Shown: positions 4,432-5,248 of the stretch, piece after piece
How the letters are laid out: the number at the start of each line of letters is the position of its first letter
Position numbering within the stretch: position 1 is the stretch's first letter
Notes under the pieces: generated by a model
What the model was told of the DNA's origin: nothing
Database searches by the model: none
Seen by the model: only the letters and a program-made list of their open reading frames with translations
Program-made: the position numbers and the translations under genes
From: Chloroflexota bacterium
GTDB taxonomy: Bacteria; Chloroflexota; Dehalococcoidia; Lucifugimonadales; Lucifugimonadaceae
Assembly: GCA_009837685.1 (NCBI GenBank)
Contig: VXTA01000213.1
Coordinates: 1 to 5,248, forward strand
Direction of reading: 5' to 3'
DNA: 5,248 bases

Positions 4432-5248
4432 TCATGAGTCCAGTTCCTTGGCCGCAGATTCCTTGAGTTCGTAGAGGCGGTTTAGGGCTTCTATGGGGGT
4501 TAGGTTGTCGTTGTCTTGTTCAGCAATTGAGCGGAGGAAGTCGGTGTTGTTGTTTGGGGTGTTGAAGAGGTCTAGTTGGTGGTGGTCTGATGCGGGGGTG
4601 GAGGTGAGAGTGTTGTTCGTGTGATTTTCTAGTTCGGTCAGGAGTTCTCGGGCGCGTTCTACTACTGGTGCGGGCATTCCGGCTAGTTGGGCTACGTGGA
4701 TGCCGTAGGAGCGGTCGGCGCCGCCTTGAACTATGCGGTATAGGAACTGGATGGATTCGCCTTCTTCGGCTACGGCTACTCGGAGGTTGTTGGCGCGTGG
4801 GAGAGTTTCGCCGAGTTCGGTCATCTCGTGGTAGTGGGTTGCGAAGAGGGTTTTGCAGCCTAGTGCGGGGCTGTTGTGGATGAACTCGGCTACGGAGCGG
4901 GCGATGGCTAGTCCATCATAGGTTGAGGTGCCGCGTCCGATCTCGTCGAGGATGGCTAGGGAACGTGATGTGGCTTGGTTGAGGATTGATGCGGTCTCGA
5001 CCATCTCGACCATGAAGGTTGAGCGTCCGCCGGCGATGTCGTCGGAGATGCCGATGCGGGGGAAGATGCGGTCGACGATACCGATGCGGGCGAATTTGGC
5101 GGGTACGAAGCTGCCGATCTGGGCGAGTATGGTGAGGATTGCGGCTTGTCGGATGTAGGTGGATTTGCCGGACATGTTGGGTCCGGTGATGATGAGGAGC
5201 TGATTCTCGGAGTTGGAGGCGTTGAGATCGTTAGGGACGAAGCGTCCG
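4432..5248 (-). CDS. mutS: DNA mismatch repair protein MutS, C-terminal part
   Basis: The 5' end lies beyond the right window edge; 271 residues plus the TGA at 4432-4434 are visible. An ATG at 5175 is internal: the frame continues upstream as GRFVPNDLN...[11 protein letters not shown], normal MutS sequence. Visible landmarks (numbered from the window edge) are Walker [10 protein letters not shown] (22-30), the STFMVEM signature (76-82), Walker [11 protein letters not shown] (97-106), ATHYHE (136-141), and the [17 protein letters not shown] dimer-interface segment (176-192). After these come a variable linker, QLDLF (224-228), which matches a beta-clamp binding motif, and a terminal [14 protein letters not shown] helix. 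MutS recognises mismatches and, using ATP, recruits MutL for repair of replication errors. All ATPase motifs are intact, so this is a full MutS1-type C-terminus and not a MutS2 (no Smr domain). mutL is not in the window. Confidence 0.96.
   Translation of the reverse strand, partial: GRFVPNDLNASNSENQLLIITGPNMSGKSTYIRQAAILTILAQIGSFVPAKFARIGIVDRIFPRIGISDDIAGGRSTFMVEMVETASILNQATSRSLAILDEIGRGTSTYDGLAIARSVAEFIHNSPALGCKTLFATHYHEMTELGETLPRANNLRVAVAEEGESIQFLYRIVQGGADRSYGIHVAQLAGMPAPVVERARELLTELENHTNNTLTSTPASDHHQLDLFNTPNNNTDFLRSIAEQDNDNLTPIEALNRLYELKESAAKELDS

Overview
The window looks like chromosomal DNA of a free-living bacterium with moderately high G+C. Almost all coding is on the minus strand. 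Three things make me lean, with low to moderate confidence, towards Chloroflexota (for example the SAR202/Dehalococcoidia group): a mandelate racemase-type enolase-superfamily gene, a LmbE/PIG-L deacetylase, and several short palindromic repeat families scattered between and even within genes. No rRNA, tRNA, CRISPR array, transposase, integrase or phage gene is visible.

Layout from left to right. (1) Positions 2-265, plus strand: the C-terminal end of a LmbE/PIG-L-type deacetylase, running off the left edge. (2) Positions 268-834, minus: a PAP2-fold membrane protein in which both catalytic histidines are replaced. It converges on the deacetylase with only 2 nt between the two stop codons. (3) Positions 851-1507, minus: a membrane protein I do not recognise, 16 nt upstream of the PAP2-like gene and probably cotranscribed with it. 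Its reading frame contains a copy of a dispersed repeat. (4) Positions 1570-2505, minus: ilvE, branched-chain amino acid aminotransferase, with a clear Shine-Dalgarno and a plausible -10 box. (5) Positions 2506-2812: an intergenic region with several inverted repeats. (6) Positions 2813-3967, minus: a mandelate racemase/muconate lactonizing enzyme family protein with a KxH catalytic motif. (7) Positions 3968-4431: a 464-nt intergenic region holding a hairpin repeat, a short tandem direct repeat and a composite repeat cluster. (8) Positions 4432-5248, minus: the C-terminal part of mutS, running off the right edge.

The genes do not form one pathway. ilvE (valine/leucine/isoleucine metabolism), mutS (mismatch repair) and the enolase-superfamily enzyme (probably acid-sugar or related carboxylate chemistry) are functionally independent. 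The only likely functional unit is the pair of small membrane proteins downstream of ilvE.

The most distinctive signals are the catalytically degenerate PAP2 protein, the in-frame repeat inside its partner, and palindromic repeats placed 9-25 nt after the stop codons of ilvE, the racemase gene and mutS. I see no clear new defence or mobile system.
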